Below are positions 52,629 through 61,233 of a DNA stretch of 64,000 bases, in pieces. The notes below the pieces were generated by a model. That model saw only the letters and a program-made list of their open reading frames with translations, did no database searches and was not told the DNA's origin. The stretch spans positions 1 through 64,000 of the forward strand of contig DATAOC010000019.1 of assembly GCA_036265915.1 (NCBI GenBank), written 5' to 3'. The translations under genes and the position numbers were made by a program. The DNA comes from AR12 sp036265915 (GTDB taxonomy: Bacteria > Methylomirabilota > Methylomirabilia > Rokubacteriales > CSP1-6). Position 1 is the first letter of the stretch; each line of letters begins with the position of its first letter.

Positions 52629-53972
52629 CTACGCCACCGTGTCACGACGTGACGGCGTGCGACGCTGGAGCGTCCGGACGCTGAGCCCCAGAATGCGCGC
52701 GGCCGCGCGCTTGTTGCCGTTCACCTGGGCGAGCACGCGGCGGATGTAGTCGTCCTCGAGCTCGGCCAGCGTCGGCGTCGGCCCCGAGTCGGACGCGACT
52801 CTCGGCGCCGGGAGCGGGGAGGTGAGATCCGGGAGGGCCAGGACATCGCCGGTCGCCAGCGTCACCGCGCGCTCGACGACGTTCTCGAGCTGTCGCACGT
52901 TGCCGGGCCAGCGCTGCTGCTTCAGCCACGCGATGGCGTCCGGGCTCAAACTCCGGACGTCCTTGCCGAGCCGTGCGGCGAAGCGCGTGAGAAAGTGCTG
53001 GGCGAGCGCGGGGATGTCCTCGGTCCGCTCCCGCAGCGTCGGCAGCTGGAGCGGGATGACGGCGAGGCGATAGTAGAGATCGGCACGAAAGTGTTTCTGA
53101 TCGACCAGCGTGGCGAGATCCTGATTCGTGGCCGTGATCACCCGCAGGTCGACCGGGATCTCCTCGCCGCCGCCGACCCGGCGCAGCTTGCGCTCCTGCA
53201 GCACGCGAAGCAGCTTGGACTGCAGGCCGAGCGGCATGTCGCCGATCTCGTCGAGAAGCAGCGTTCCCGTCTCCGCCTCGGCGAACAGGCCGCGGCGGCG
53301 CTGCGAGGCGCCGGTGAACGCGCCCTTTTCGTAGCCGAACAGCTCCGACTCCAGCAGCGTTTCCGGGATCGCCGCGCAGTTCACCGCCACGAACGGTCCG
53401 TGCCCGCGACGGCTCGCCGCGTGGATCGCGCGGGCGGCGAGCTCTTTCCCCGTGCCGCTCTCGCCGAGCAGGAGCACCGCCGCGTCGCTGTCGGCGATCG
53501 CGACGATCTGCGCCTTGAGCGTACGCATGGCCGGCGAGTCACCGATGAGCGCCTCGAGTCCCTCGGGCGCCGCCGATGGGTGATCGACGGCGCCGCGCGG
53601 GCCTCGACGCCGGCGATCGAGTGCCCGCCGGACGGCGGCGGCGACGTCGCCGAGCTTGAACGGCTTCGTCAGATAATCATGCGCGCCTTCGCGGAGCGCG
53701 GTCACGGCGCTCTCGAGTGTGCCGAAGGCCGTGATGAGAATGACGTCGGCCTCGGGGCGCGCCCGCTTGACGTGGCGCAGCACCGCGAGCCCGTCAACCC
53801 CTTCCATGACGAGATCGGTCACGACCACGTCGAAGTGCTGACGGTCGAGCAGCGTGACCGCCTCGGCGCCGCCCGTCGCCGCCGCGGCGCGGAAGCCCTG
53901 ATGCTGGAGGTACCGGGCGACCATGGCCGCCATCTCGGCATCGTCGTCGACGATCAGGATGTCAGCGTCCAT
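52629..53972 (-). CDS. NtrC-family sigma-54-dependent response regulator
   Basis: A 447-residue protein: receiver domain with phosphoacceptor Asp53 and acidic cluster at 9-11, AAA+ domain with Walker A GESGTGKE, intact sigma-54-contacting GAFTGA loop, Walker B LLLDEIGDMP, and a C-terminal Fis-type HTH (NGNKRAAARILGLSVRTLQRR). Its start lies 11 bases inside the histidine kinase gene's end, so the two form a two-component pair. It activates sigma-54 promoters. Confidence 0.9.
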   Translation of the reverse strand: MDADILIVDDDAEMAAMVARYLQHQGFRAAAATGGAEAVTLLDRQHFDVVVTDLVMEGVDGLAVLRHVKRARPEADVILITAFGTLESAVTALREGAHDYLTKPFKLGDVAAAVRRALDRRRRGPRGAVDHPSAAPEGLEALIGDSPAMRTLKAQIVAIADSDAAVLLLGESGTGKELAARAIHAASRRGHGPFVAVNCAAIPETLLESELFGYEKGAFTGASQRRRGLFAEAETGTLLLDEIGDMPLGLQSKLLRVLQERKLRRVGGGEEIPVDLRVITATNQDLATLVDQKHFRADLYYRLAVIPLQLPTLRERTEDIPALAQHFLTRFAARLGKDVRSLSPDAIAWLKQQRWPGNVRQLENVVERAVTLATGDVLALPDLTSPLPAPRVASDSGPTPTLAELEDDYIRRVLAQVNGNKRAAARILGLSVRTLQRRTPSRRDTVA

Positions 53973-55434
53973 CGCTTGCTCCCTCTGCCAGGGGAAGCCA
54001 CACGGTGGCCGTCGTTCCGGCGCCCTCGCCGCTCGCGATCGACACGTCACCGCCGTGGGCGGCCACGATGTCGCGCGAAATGGTGAGGCCGAGGCCGGTG
54101 CCGACACCCGCGGGCTTCGTGGAAAAAAACGGCTCGAAGATGCGCGCCTGGTCGGCGGCTGGAATACCGCAACCGGTGTCTTGCACCGTGATCGCCAGGC
54201 CGGGACAGCCGCCGTCGTCCCGGCGGCCCGCGGAGACCACGACCGTCCCATTCGCCGGCGTCGCTTCGAGCGCGTTGATGATGAGGTTGATCAACACCTG
54301 CTGCATCTGGTGCGGATCGGCAGAGACCGGGGGCAGCTCGGGCGAAACCCGGGCTGCCAACCGCACGCGGCGACGCCGGGCGACATGGTCCATCAACGGC
54401 CACACGTGCTCCACGATCTCGGCGATCCGGACCGTCTCCACCACGGGCTTCTGCTGCCGCGCGGTGTCCAGGAGGGCGCGAATGATGCCGGAGATGCGAT
54501 CGATCTGTCGGACGATGCCGGTCAGCTCGGTGCGCCGCTCGTCCCCGGGCGGAAGGGAATCGAGCACCATCTCGGCGCGGCCGGAGATGATGTTCAGCGG
54601 CGTGCCGACCTCGTGCGCGATGCTCGAGGCGAGCTTGCCCACGATGGCGAGTCGCTCGGCATGCCGGAGGTGCTGCTGCAGGTCCAGCGCGCGCTCCGTC
54701 TGTGTCTGCAGCGCCGCGCGCGCCGCCCCGAGCTGGCTGGCCATGGCGTTGAACGTCTCGGCGACGTGGCCGAGCTCGTCGCGACGATCCGTCGGCGCAC
54801 GGGCGTCGAGATGTCCCTCCTTGAGCCGAATGATGGCGTCGTTCAGCCTCGAAAGACGATTGAAAACCTGACGCTGCAGCGCGACACCGATGGCCACGGC
54901 CACCGAGACCGCGACGAGCCCGAGCCGCAGGAAGACGTCCCGGACGGCGGCGCGGCGCTGCGCGGCGATGTTGCGCGCGATCTGGACGAGCTCGAGTGCC
55001 GCTACCGGCGCGCCGTCGACGCCCCGGACCGGCGCGATGTGGAACAGGACCAGCTGGCCGCCGCTGCGTTCCTCGAAGCTCACCGGGATCGCGTCGCGCA
55101 GGACCGAGCGCACCTCGGGGACTGCCCGACGGTCATCGACGTCCAGGCTGTTCGAGACGACGATCGGGCGGGCATCGCGGTCGAAGAGGCGAATGCGGTC
55201 AATGTGCTGCTGGCGGCGTGCCAGGTGCTGCAGCGACCGCTGCAGCCACTCGGGCTCGGGAGTGCCTCCCGGCTCCAGCGCAGCGGCCAGGACGTCGGCG
55301 CTCCGCGCCAGGATGTCGTGGTCGGACTTCAGGAGCGCCGTGTATTCCTGTCGTACCCGGATGGTTCCGTGCACGCCGATCGCAAGCAGCAGCGGAACGA
55401 GCACACTGAGGCCGAGCCGCCAGCGCAGGCCCAT
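53962..55434 (-). CDS. Membrane sensor histidine kinase
   Basis: A 490-residue kinase: TM1 near residues 5-25 (WRLGLSVLVPLLLAIGVH), periplasmic sensor to about 165, TM2 (LGLVAVSVAVAIGVAL), HAMP (LNDAIIRLKEGHLDARAP), a HisKA domain with the phospho-His in LASSIAHEVGTPLNIISGRAEM, and an ATPase domain with N box INLIINALEATP, G1 DTGCGIP and G2 GTGLGLTIS. Partner of the NtrC regulator immediately downstream (11-base overlap). Divergent from chaB. Confidence 0.9.
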   Translation of the reverse strand: MGLRWRLGLSVLVPLLLAIGVHGTIRVRQEYTALLKSDHDILARSADVLAAALEPGGTPEPEWLQRSLQHLARRQQHIDRIRLFDRDARPIVVSNSLDVDDRRAVPEVRSVLRDAIPVSFEERSGGQLVLFHIAPVRGVDGAPVAALELVQIARNIAAQRRAAVRDVFLRLGLVAVSVAVAIGVALQRQVFNRLSRLNDAIIRLKEGHLDARAPTDRRDELGHVAETFNAMASQLGAARAALQTQTERALDLQQHLRHAERLAIVGKLASSIAHEVGTPLNIISGRAEMVLDSLPPGDERRTELTGIVRQIDRISGIIRALLDTARQQKPVVETVRIAEIVEHVWPLMDHVARRRRVRLAARVSPELPPVSADPHQMQQVLINLIINALEATPANGTVVVSAGRRDDGGCPGLAITVQDTGCGIPAADQARIFEPFFSTKPAGVGTGLGLTISRDIVAAHGGDVSIASGEGAGTTATVWLPLAEGASDGR

Positions 55435-55577
55435 ACTCCGGACGATACCGTGCGCGCCATCCACTCGCCACTCGACGCAGACCTCGAAAGGCGGTCCCGC
55501 GCTCGGAGCTCGTCGCGATCTGGCGGGGCCTCGCGGGCCCGGCCTCGCGGTCGAGTGCCGGCCTGACGGCTGGACGC

Positions 55578-55592
55578 TGGCATCGCCGTCGC
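55578..55592 (+). promoter_or_regulatory. Possible sigma-54-type promoter for the ChaB-family gene
   Basis: TGGCAT-CGCCG-TCGC matches the -24 box well and the -12 box with one mismatch (TCGC for TTGC), with correct spacing. It lies 34 bases before ATG 55627, in the divergent gap beside a sigma-54 two-component pair. Confidence 0.35.
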
Positions 55593-55626
55593 ATCCGCTG
55601 GTGTCAACCTGTGAAGGAGGTGGCTC

Positions 55627-56010
55627 ATGCCAGCGCGAAGCTCGATGCCAAGCACGATCAAGCGGTCGTCGCCGAAGGCCCAGCGCACGTGGTCCAAGAC
55701 TCACGACCATGCCGTCGACGAGTATGGCGAGGGGGCGCGCGCCCATCGCACCGCCTTTGCCGCGGTGAAGCACTCGTTCGAGAAGAAGGGGGACCGCTGG
55801 GTCGCCAAGGACCACAAGGGACCGTCCGACCCGCGCGCCAGGCACGGCGGCAAGGCGGCGCGCCAGGGCAAGGGAGAGACGTTCGGCGGTGTGGATTACG
55901 AAGGCCACTCGAAGCACGAGCTCTACGAGCGCGCCAAGGATCTCCACGTCGAGGGGCGCTCGAAGATGTCGAAGAAGGAGCTGGCGCGGGCGATCGCCCG
56001 CAAGCAGTGA
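55627..56010 (+). CDS. ChaB-family protein with a Rho N-terminal-like tail
   Basis: A 127-residue very basic protein. The N-terminal ~60 residues match the ChaB pattern (SPKAQRTWSKTHDHAVDEYGEGARAHRTAFAAVKHSFEKKGDRWVAK), once called a cation-transport regulator. The last 35 residues (SKHELYERAKDLHVEGRSKMSKKELARAIARK) look like a Rho N-terminal/SAP-like helical module that binds nucleic acid. AAGGAGG precedes ATG 55627. Divergent from the sensor kinase; likely stress-related. Confidence 0.72.
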   Translation: MPARSSMPSTIKRSSPKAQRTWSKTHDHAVDEYGEGARAHRTAFAAVKHSFEKKGDRWVAKDHKGPSDPRARHGGKAARQGKGETFGGVDYEGHSKHELYERAKDLHVEGRSKMSKKELARAIARKQ

Positions 56011-56061
56011 CGCGACCGCCGGAATTTGACTGGGCGCCGCTCGGTGCGCGACCATGACGTG

Positions 56062-56850
56062 ATGAAGGTCCTCGTCGTCGACGATTCCCCGCCGCGTCAG
56101 CGACTGCTAACCGCGCTTCTCCGCCAGGCCGGCCACGACGTCGTGAGCGCGGCCGACGGCGAGGCCGCGCTCGAGGCGCTCGCCGGTCAGGTCGTCGACG
56201 TGGTGGTGTCGGATGTGAGGATGCCGCGCATGGACGGCTTCCAGCTGTGCCGGCGTCTCCGCACCGACCCCCGCTGGGCCCGACTGCCGTTCGTGTTCTA
56301 CAGCAGCATCTTCATCGGCGATCGGGCGCACGAGCTCGGCATGGACCTCGGCGCGACCGCGTACCTCGACGCCAAGCACGTGCCGCCGGAGCAGATCGCC
56401 AAGCAGATCGATCTCCTGGTGCATCGCGTGACGAGTGCCGAGTATCGCGAGGCCATCGTTCGCTTGCGCGACGACGTGGAGTTCGCCCGCCGATATCATC
56501 AGGTCTTGCTGTCCTCGCTCGACAGCGTCCGGGATGCCGGCGTGCACACGACGATCTCCTCCAACGTGCGCGCCCTCGACGACATCCTCACCCGTCTCGA
56601 CACGGAGCGCCGCGCGCTCGCGGAGCGTGCCGACGTTCCGGTGCCGGCGGCCGAGCTGAACCGCCTGAAGAAGCTGAGCGAGGCGCTCGGCGCGGAGATC
56701 AACAACCCGCTCGGCATGCTGCTGCAGGGGGCGGGTGGCCGCAGCACGACGTCTCCCGATACGGCGGAAGCGATCGCGACCCTTCGCGCAGCGGTCGCTC
56801 GCATCAATGACGTGGTCCGCAAGCTGACACAGCCCGGCGGCCGGGCGTAA
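56062..56850 (+). CDS. Receiver-domain protein with a degenerate histidine-kinase dimerisation helix
   Basis: A 262-residue protein: a receiver domain (residues 1-125) with acidic pair D7/D8, phosphoacceptor Asp51 and Lys105, then a helical linker, and a C-terminal HisKA-like H-box region LKKLSEALGAEINNPLGMLLQGA in which the usual phospho-His (HEINNPL) is replaced by Ala211. No ATPase domain follows. It may act as a phosphotransfer decoy or a dimerisation partner for a kinase. Follows chaB by 51 bases; its stop sits in the shared terminator. Confidence 0.75.
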   Translation: MKVLVVDDSPPRQRLLTALLRQAGHDVVSAADGEAALEALAGQVVDVVVSDVRMPRMDGFQLCRRLRTDPRWARLPFVFYSSIFIGDRAHELGMDLGATAYLDAKHVPPEQIAKQIDLLVHRVTSAEYREAIVRLRDDVEFARRYHQVLLSSLDSVRDAGVHTTISSNVRALDDILTRLDTERRALAERADVPVPAAELNRLKKLSEALGAEINNPLGMLLQGAGGRSTTSPDTAEAIATLRAAVARINDVVRKLTQPGGRA

Positions 56851-56870
56851 CGCGCGACGGGCGTTACGCC
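56844..56870. terminator. Palindromic bidirectional terminator containing both stop codons
   Basis: GGCGTAACGC (56844-56853) pairs perfectly with GCGTTACGCC (56861-56870) around a 7-base loop. The receiver gene's TAA (56848-56850) is in the left arm and the convergent FNT gene's TAA (56864-56866 on the minus strand) in the right arm. Confidence 0.65.
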
Positions 56871-57721
56871 ACGCGTCCGGCGCTCGGCGCGCGAGCGGTC
56901 CCGGCCTTCCCGCCGGCGTGCACCTGCGCGTGGTTCAGGGCGGCCACCAGCGAGACGCCGCCGACGATGTTGCCCAGGAGCGTCGGCGCCATGTAGTGGC
57001 CCAGGGCCGCTCCCCACGTGGTGGCGCCGGTGACGGCCGCATAGAAGACGGCGGTAGCGCCCGCGATGATGTGGGCGAAGCCGCCGATGCCGACGACGTA
57101 CGTGATGATCAACACCACCCAGATGCGTCCCGCCTCGGCGAACGGCAGCAGCCACACCATCAGCGCGATGAGCCAGCCGCCGAAGACGGCCTGGATGAAG
57201 ATCGTGGCCCAGCCGCCGCGCGCCTCGTCGGCGGCCAGCGCGCCGAAGGCGGCGCGCACAGGCGGCTCGAACACCTCGGTCGTCCCGACCAGCCACGCGA
57301 AGGCCAGCGTGCCGATCAGGTTGGTGGCGAGCACGATCGCCCACAGCCGCGCGACGTTGCCCCCGACCGCGAGCGACGGACGGCTCAGCAGCGGCAGCAT
57401 TGGCGTCAGCGTATTCTCGGTGAAGAGCTGCTGTCGTCCGAGGACGACGATGAGAAACCCCACCGTGTACCCGAGCTTGGCGACGAGCGGCCGCCACGGC
57501 GCGTCCGGCAACGCCGCATAGAGGACGGCCTCGGCCGCCAGGGAAAACCCCATCGACAGACCCGCGGCGAGTCCCGACCAGGCCAGAGCCGACGACGGCC
57601 GCTGCAGCTCCTGCTCGCCTTCCCGCCGAATCGCCTCGTGCACGACGTCGGCGCCGATGGAGGTACGCTCGGCGGCGGCGTCCTGCGAACGGCCCCGCTC
57701 CTCTGGCGCGCTGCGCGGCAT
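56864..57721 (-). CDS. Formate/nitrite transporter (FNT) family channel
   Basis: A 285-residue membrane protein with six hydrophobic spans and FNT-type motifs: GLAAGLSMGFSLAAEAVLYAAL, VVLGRQQLFTENTLTPMLPLL, TNLIGTLAFAWL and GIGGFAHIIAGATAVFYAAVTG. This subgroup (YfdC-like) may pass formate, nitrite or other small anions. I chose ATG 57721, seven codons into the open frame. Convergent with the receiver-domain gene. Confidence 0.83.
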   Translation of the reverse strand: MPRSAPEERGRSQDAAAERTSIGADVVHEAIRREGEQELQRPSSALAWSGLAAGLSMGFSLAAEAVLYAALPDAPWRPLVAKLGYTVGFLIVVLGRQQLFTENTLTPMLPLLSRPSLAVGGNVARLWAIVLATNLIGTLAFAWLVGTTEVFEPPVRAAFGALAADEARGGWATIFIQAVFGGWLIALMVWLLPFAEAGRIWVVLIITYVVGIGGFAHIIAGATAVFYAAVTGATTWGAALGHYMAPTLLGNIVGGVSLVAALNHAQVHAGGKAGTARAPSAGRVA

Positions 57722-57882
57722 GAGGACACCCCGGGGCAACATTGATGCCGTCGGCGCGACGCTGACGATACGGCCACCTGCAGGTGGTACGACCCGGATG
57801 GCAGGAGACCCGGCGGTGGGCGGTCTCGTGCACGGGAATCCGGTCGCATGCGTGTCCCGTCGTAATCGCGAGGAGAGCGAGG

Positions 57883-58329
57883 ATGAAGCCGATCACCGGT
57901 GAGGAAGACCTCGACGACCGAAGCCGACCGCACCAGGCGCTTGCGGAGTTCTACAAGGCGTTCAACGGCCGCGACCTGGCCCTCATGGCCGAGAACTGGG
58001 ATGACTCAGAAGACGCCGTCATGGACAACCCCGTGGGCGGCATCACGCGCGGGTGGGACGCCATCCGCGCGGTGTACGAGCGGATCTTCAACAGTCCGGC
58101 GCGCGTGCGCGTCGAGTTTCACGACTACACGGTGCATCTCGCGGACTCGCTCTTCTACGCGGTCGGCCGGGAGCGCGGGAGATTCGAGACTCCCGGCGGC
58201 GCCCTCGACCTCCGCATCCGCACGACGCGCATTTTCCGGCGGGTGGGCGCCCGCTGGCGCCAGGTGCACCACCACGGCTCGATGGACGATCCGGCGCTGC
58301 TCGAGCGTTACCAGCGGGCGGTACGCTGA
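57883..58329 (+). CDS. SnoaL/NTF2-like (DUF4440-type) protein
   Basis: A 148-residue cone-fold protein: HQALAEFYKAFNGRDLALMAENWDD, then NPVGGITRGWDAIRAVYERIF and TTRIFRRVGARWRQVHHHGSMDDPA. This is the NTF2/SnoaL pattern with a deep ligand pocket. AGGAGAGCGAGG precedes ATG 57883. Function not determined; often ketosteroid isomerase-like binding or stress proteins. It converges with the DAO-family gene. Confidence 0.8.
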   Translation: MKPITGEEDLDDRSRPHQALAEFYKAFNGRDLALMAENWDDSEDAVMDNPVGGITRGWDAIRAVYERIFNSPARVRVEFHDYTVHLADSLFYAVGRERGRFETPGGALDLRIRTTRIFRRVGARWRQVHHHGSMDDPALLERYQRAVR

Positions 58330-58351
58330 CGCGCTCGGCGGGCGACCGCCA

Positions 58352-59536
58352 CTAGCACATCAGCCAGTCGCCGTACGTTCCGCGGATCGGCTTGCCCTCG
58401 GCGAATCGCGACAGCCGGAACGTCGGAAGATCCGGGTGCCCGCTCGGCCCTTCAACGACGAGCGCCGCCACCATCCGGCCCACGGCGGGTGACAGCTTGA
58501 AGCCGTGACCGGAGAAGCCGGCGGCGACGACGTAGCCCTCAGGGCCCACGCGGTCGAGGATCGGATGCCAGTCGGGCGTCACATCGAAGCAGCCCGCGTA
58601 GCCCCGCGCGATGCGGCCCTCCTCGAGTACCGGAAAGCGATGGCTCACGCGCGCGAGCGCGTCGGTCGACTCATCCAGGCTGACGCCTTCCTTGTAGGCG
58701 TCGGGGTCGACGGCGTCGCGCGACTCGTCGGCGTCGAGGCCGCCGACGAGGATGTGCTCGCCGAGCTCCGGCCGCGTGTAGATGTTCGTCACGAAGTCGT
58801 AGACCATGGGATGCGGCCGCCGGTCCGCCGCGGGCCACGCGACGATGCTGATCCGGTGGCGGCACACGTGAATCGGCAGCTCCACGCCCGCCATCTCGGC
58901 GACGCGGGCGCTCCAGAGTCCGGCGGCGTTGACGACCACGGGCGCGTGAATGTCGCCGGCGCTCGTGCGGACGCCGCGGACGCGGTCGCCCTCGACGATC
59001 GACCCGAGCACCGCGGTGTCCTCGAGGATGCGCGCGCCCGCCGTGCGCGCGGCCCGCGCGAAGCCCTGCGCGGTCTCCACGGGATTGCAGTAGCCGGACG
59101 CCGGCTCGTAGCAGCCGGCCACCAGGTCGTCGATCCGCAGGCGGGGCTCGAGCTCGCGCATCTCGGCGGGGGACACGAGCCGCGTGTCGATGCCGACCGA
59201 GCGCTGGAGGGCGACCGAGGCCTCCATCGGCGCCCGCATCTTCGCGTCGACGCCCAGCAGGTATCCCGTGTGGCGAAAGCCGCACGACTCGCCGTCGACG
59301 CGCTCGGCGAAGTGCTCGAAGAACTCCAGCGAGTAGCGAATCATCCGGCACGTCTGCGCGGTGGAGTAGTGCTGACGCACGCACGCCGAGCTCTTGCCGG
59401 TGCCGCCGGAGGCGATGGAGCCCTTGTCGACGACCACCACGTCGCGGATGCCGCGCCGGGTGAGGTGATAGGCGGTGCTGAGTCCGGTCACGCCGCCGCC
59501 GATGACGACGACGTCCGCCGTTCGCCCGGACGCCAT
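58352..59536 (-). CDS. FAD-dependent oxidoreductase, DAO family (sarcosine oxidase beta-like)
   Basis: A 394-residue flavoprotein: FAD motif GGGVTG near residues 13-18, then VVVVDKGSIASGGTGKSSACVRQHYST (an RQ/H-containing flavin-linkage region like SoxB) and the C-terminal VAAGFSGHGFKLSPAVGRMVA. It probably oxidises an N-methyl amino acid such as sarcosine or dimethylglycine. It follows an NtrC regulator by 11 bases on the same strand, so it may be cotranscribed. Confidence 0.85.
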   Translation of the reverse strand: MASGRTADVVVIGGGVTGLSTAYHLTRRGIRDVVVVDKGSIASGGTGKSSACVRQHYSTAQTCRMIRYSLEFFEHFAERVDGESCGFRHTGYLLGVDAKMRAPMEASVALQRSVGIDTRLVSPAEMRELEPRLRIDDLVAGCYEPASGYCNPVETAQGFARAARTAGARILEDTAVLGSIVEGDRVRGVRTSAGDIHAPVVVNAAGLWSARVAEMAGVELPIHVCRHRISIVAWPAADRRPHPMVYDFVTNIYTRPELGEHILVGGLDADESRDAVDPDAYKEGVSLDESTDALARVSHRFPVLEEGRIARGYAGCFDVTPDWHPILDRVGPEGYVVAAGFSGHGFKLSPAVGRMVAALVVEGPSGHPDLPTFRLSRFAEGKPIRGTYGDWLMC

Positions 59537-59547
59537 GCGCGCGCTCG

Positions 59548-60891
59548 CTATGCCTCGAGCCCGCAGAGCAGCAGCAGCACGGCGAGCTTGCGATAGAGCG
59601 AGGCGAGGCTGATCCGAAGCAGGCGGGCGGCCTGCCGCTTGTCGAAGCCGGCCTCGGCCAGCGCGTCGCGGACGTACCGGCGCTCGAACTGCCGCAGCGC
59701 CTCGCGCAGCCCGCGGTCGTATGCCGTGGCTGCCGACGGCGCCTCCGCCGCGAAGTGCTGGAGCGACAGCGTGTGACCGCCGCCGAGCACCATCGCGCGC
59801 TCCAGGATGTTCTCGAGCTCGCGAACGTTGCCCTTCCACGGCTGCTCGACGAGCATCCGCAGCGCGTCGGGATCCACCGCCACGAAGGCCGTGCGCAGCT
59901 TGGCGTTGAGACGGCGCATCAGATGGTGCACGAGCTGCCGGATATCCCCGCGACGCTCGCGGAGCGGCGGCACCGTGATGTGAACGACGTCGAGGCGATA
60001 GAAGAGGTCCTCGCGGAAGCGCCCCGCCTCGACCTCGACCGGCAGATCGCGGTTGGTGCTCGCGATGATGCGGACGTCCACGGACAGCGGCTTCGTCCCG
60101 CCCACCGGCCAGACCTGCCGATCCTCGATGACCCGCAACAGCTTGACCTGGACCGCCGGCGGCAGCTCACCGATCTCGTCGAGGAACAACGTCCCGTGAT
60201 CAGCCGCGACGAAGAGGCCCGGATTGGCGGTCAGCGCGTTCGTGAACGCGCCGCGCACGTGGCCGAAGAGCTGGCTTTCGATGAGCGTGTCCGGAATGGC
60301 GCCGCAGTTGACGGGAATGAACGGCCGCGCGCGCCGCCCGCTGCCGGCATGGATGGCCGCCGCGACCAGCTCCTTGCCGACCCCGCTCTCACCGGTGATG
60401 AGGACATTGCTCGGCGTCGTCGCGCAGCGCGCGATCTGCTCGCGCACGGTCACGATGCCGGCGCTCTCCCCGACGAGCTCGCGCGGCGGCGCCGGTCGCG
60501 AGTGCCCGTTCTCGCCGTCGGCGGCGGCCTGACGCAGCCGGAGCACACGCTCGACGCTGCGGCGGAGGTCGTCGAGGTCGAAGGGCTTGAGCAGGAAGTC
60601 GTTCGCTCCGCGACGGATCGCCTCCACGGCGCCGTCGACGGTGGCGTGCGCAGTGATGAGAATGATGCCGATTTGCGGGTTGGCCTTCCGGAACTGCTCC
60701 ACCACCTGCAGGCCGCTCAGGCCGGGCATATAGATGTCGCTGACCACCAGGTCGAATCCGCGCTGGATGCTGCGCAAGGCCTCGTCGCCGCTGACGGCAA
60801 CCGCGACGTCGTAGCCATCGACGGACAGCACTTGCTGCAGAGCGTCGCGCATGACGGGCTCGTCGTCGACGACTAGAATCGATGCACTCAT
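59548..60891 (-). CDS. NtrC-family response regulator with an altered sigma-54 contact loop
   Basis: A 447-residue protein: receiver domain with Asp52, AAA+ domain with Walker A GESGVGKE at about 167-174, Walker B LFLDEIGELPP, and a Fis-type HTH (AEAGFDKRQAARLLRISLASLYRK). The sigma-54-binding loop, normally GAFTGA, reads GAFTNA (214-219). No partner kinase is adjacent. It is divergent from the di-haem oxidoreductase, whose promoter has a consensus sigma-54 site, making that gene the likely target. Confidence 0.88.
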   Translation of the reverse strand: MSASILVVDDEPVMRDALQQVLSVDGYDVAVAVSGDEALRSIQRGFDLVVSDIYMPGLSGLQVVEQFRKANPQIGIILITAHATVDGAVEAIRRGANDFLLKPFDLDDLRRSVERVLRLRQAAADGENGHSRPAPPRELVGESAGIVTVREQIARCATTPSNVLITGESGVGKELVAAAIHAGSGRRARPFIPVNCGAIPDTLIESQLFGHVRGAFTNALTANPGLFVAADHGTLFLDEIGELPPAVQVKLLRVIEDRQVWPVGGTKPLSVDVRIIASTNRDLPVEVEAGRFREDLFYRLDVVHITVPPLRERRGDIRQLVHHLMRRLNAKLRTAFVAVDPDALRMLVEQPWKGNVRELENILERAMVLGGGHTLSLQHFAAEAPSAATAYDRGLREALRQFERRYVRDALAEAGFDKRQAARLLRISLASLYRKLAVLLLLCGLEA

Positions 60892-61233
60892 AGGAACCTC
60901 CGCGACTCCCCGGGAGTTCAGCAAATCGGGTCGCGCATCGGTTCCGCGAAAATACTCCGGATGCGCGGCCGGAGCAAGAGGCCACCCCCGATGCTCGCCA
61001 GGCCGTGGCAGTGGCATCGCCGATGGTGCCGTCCGCGCATTCTCAGCCCTGCGAAGCGGCACGCGCGCGCGCTCGCGCGCCTGAGAAGAAGGAACGCCTC
61101 CCGTCTCGTGTGTCTCCCGCATTATCGAGCGCTTGCGCCTGATCGGGTCTGGCACTCGCCTTGCCCTGTGAGCCGGCGACCCGTGATTCGTGTCGCCTGT
61201 CCGGGAGAACCGGTCAGAGAACGGAGCTGCTCG
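60892..61233. other. 342-base divergent regulatory region
   Basis: The gap between the NtrC regulator and the di-haem oxidoreductase holds no convincing gene. It contains the sigma-54 promoter at 61150 and, upstream, GC alternations (around 61065-61085) that could host activator binding sites. The region is long enough for enhancer-like sites typical of NtrC regulation. Confidence 0.6.
61150..61164 (+). promoter_or_regulatory. Consensus sigma-54 (-24/-12) promoter
   Basis: TGGCAC-TCGCC-TTGC matches TGGCAC-N5-TTGC exactly. It lies 69 bases before the ATG of the di-haem oxidoreductase gene and is divergent from an NtrC-family activator. Confidence 0.72.

Noticed and set aside
57736..57750. Sigma-54-like site before the FNT gene (minus strand GGCAT-N5-TTGC)
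   Set aside because: It is only about 14 bases from the chosen ATG, which leaves almost no leader; kept out unless the start is further downstream.
61010..61030. Second TGGCAT run (GTGGCATCGCCG) in the divergent region, like the chaB site
   Set aside because: The -12 position reads GG instead of GC at the required spacing.
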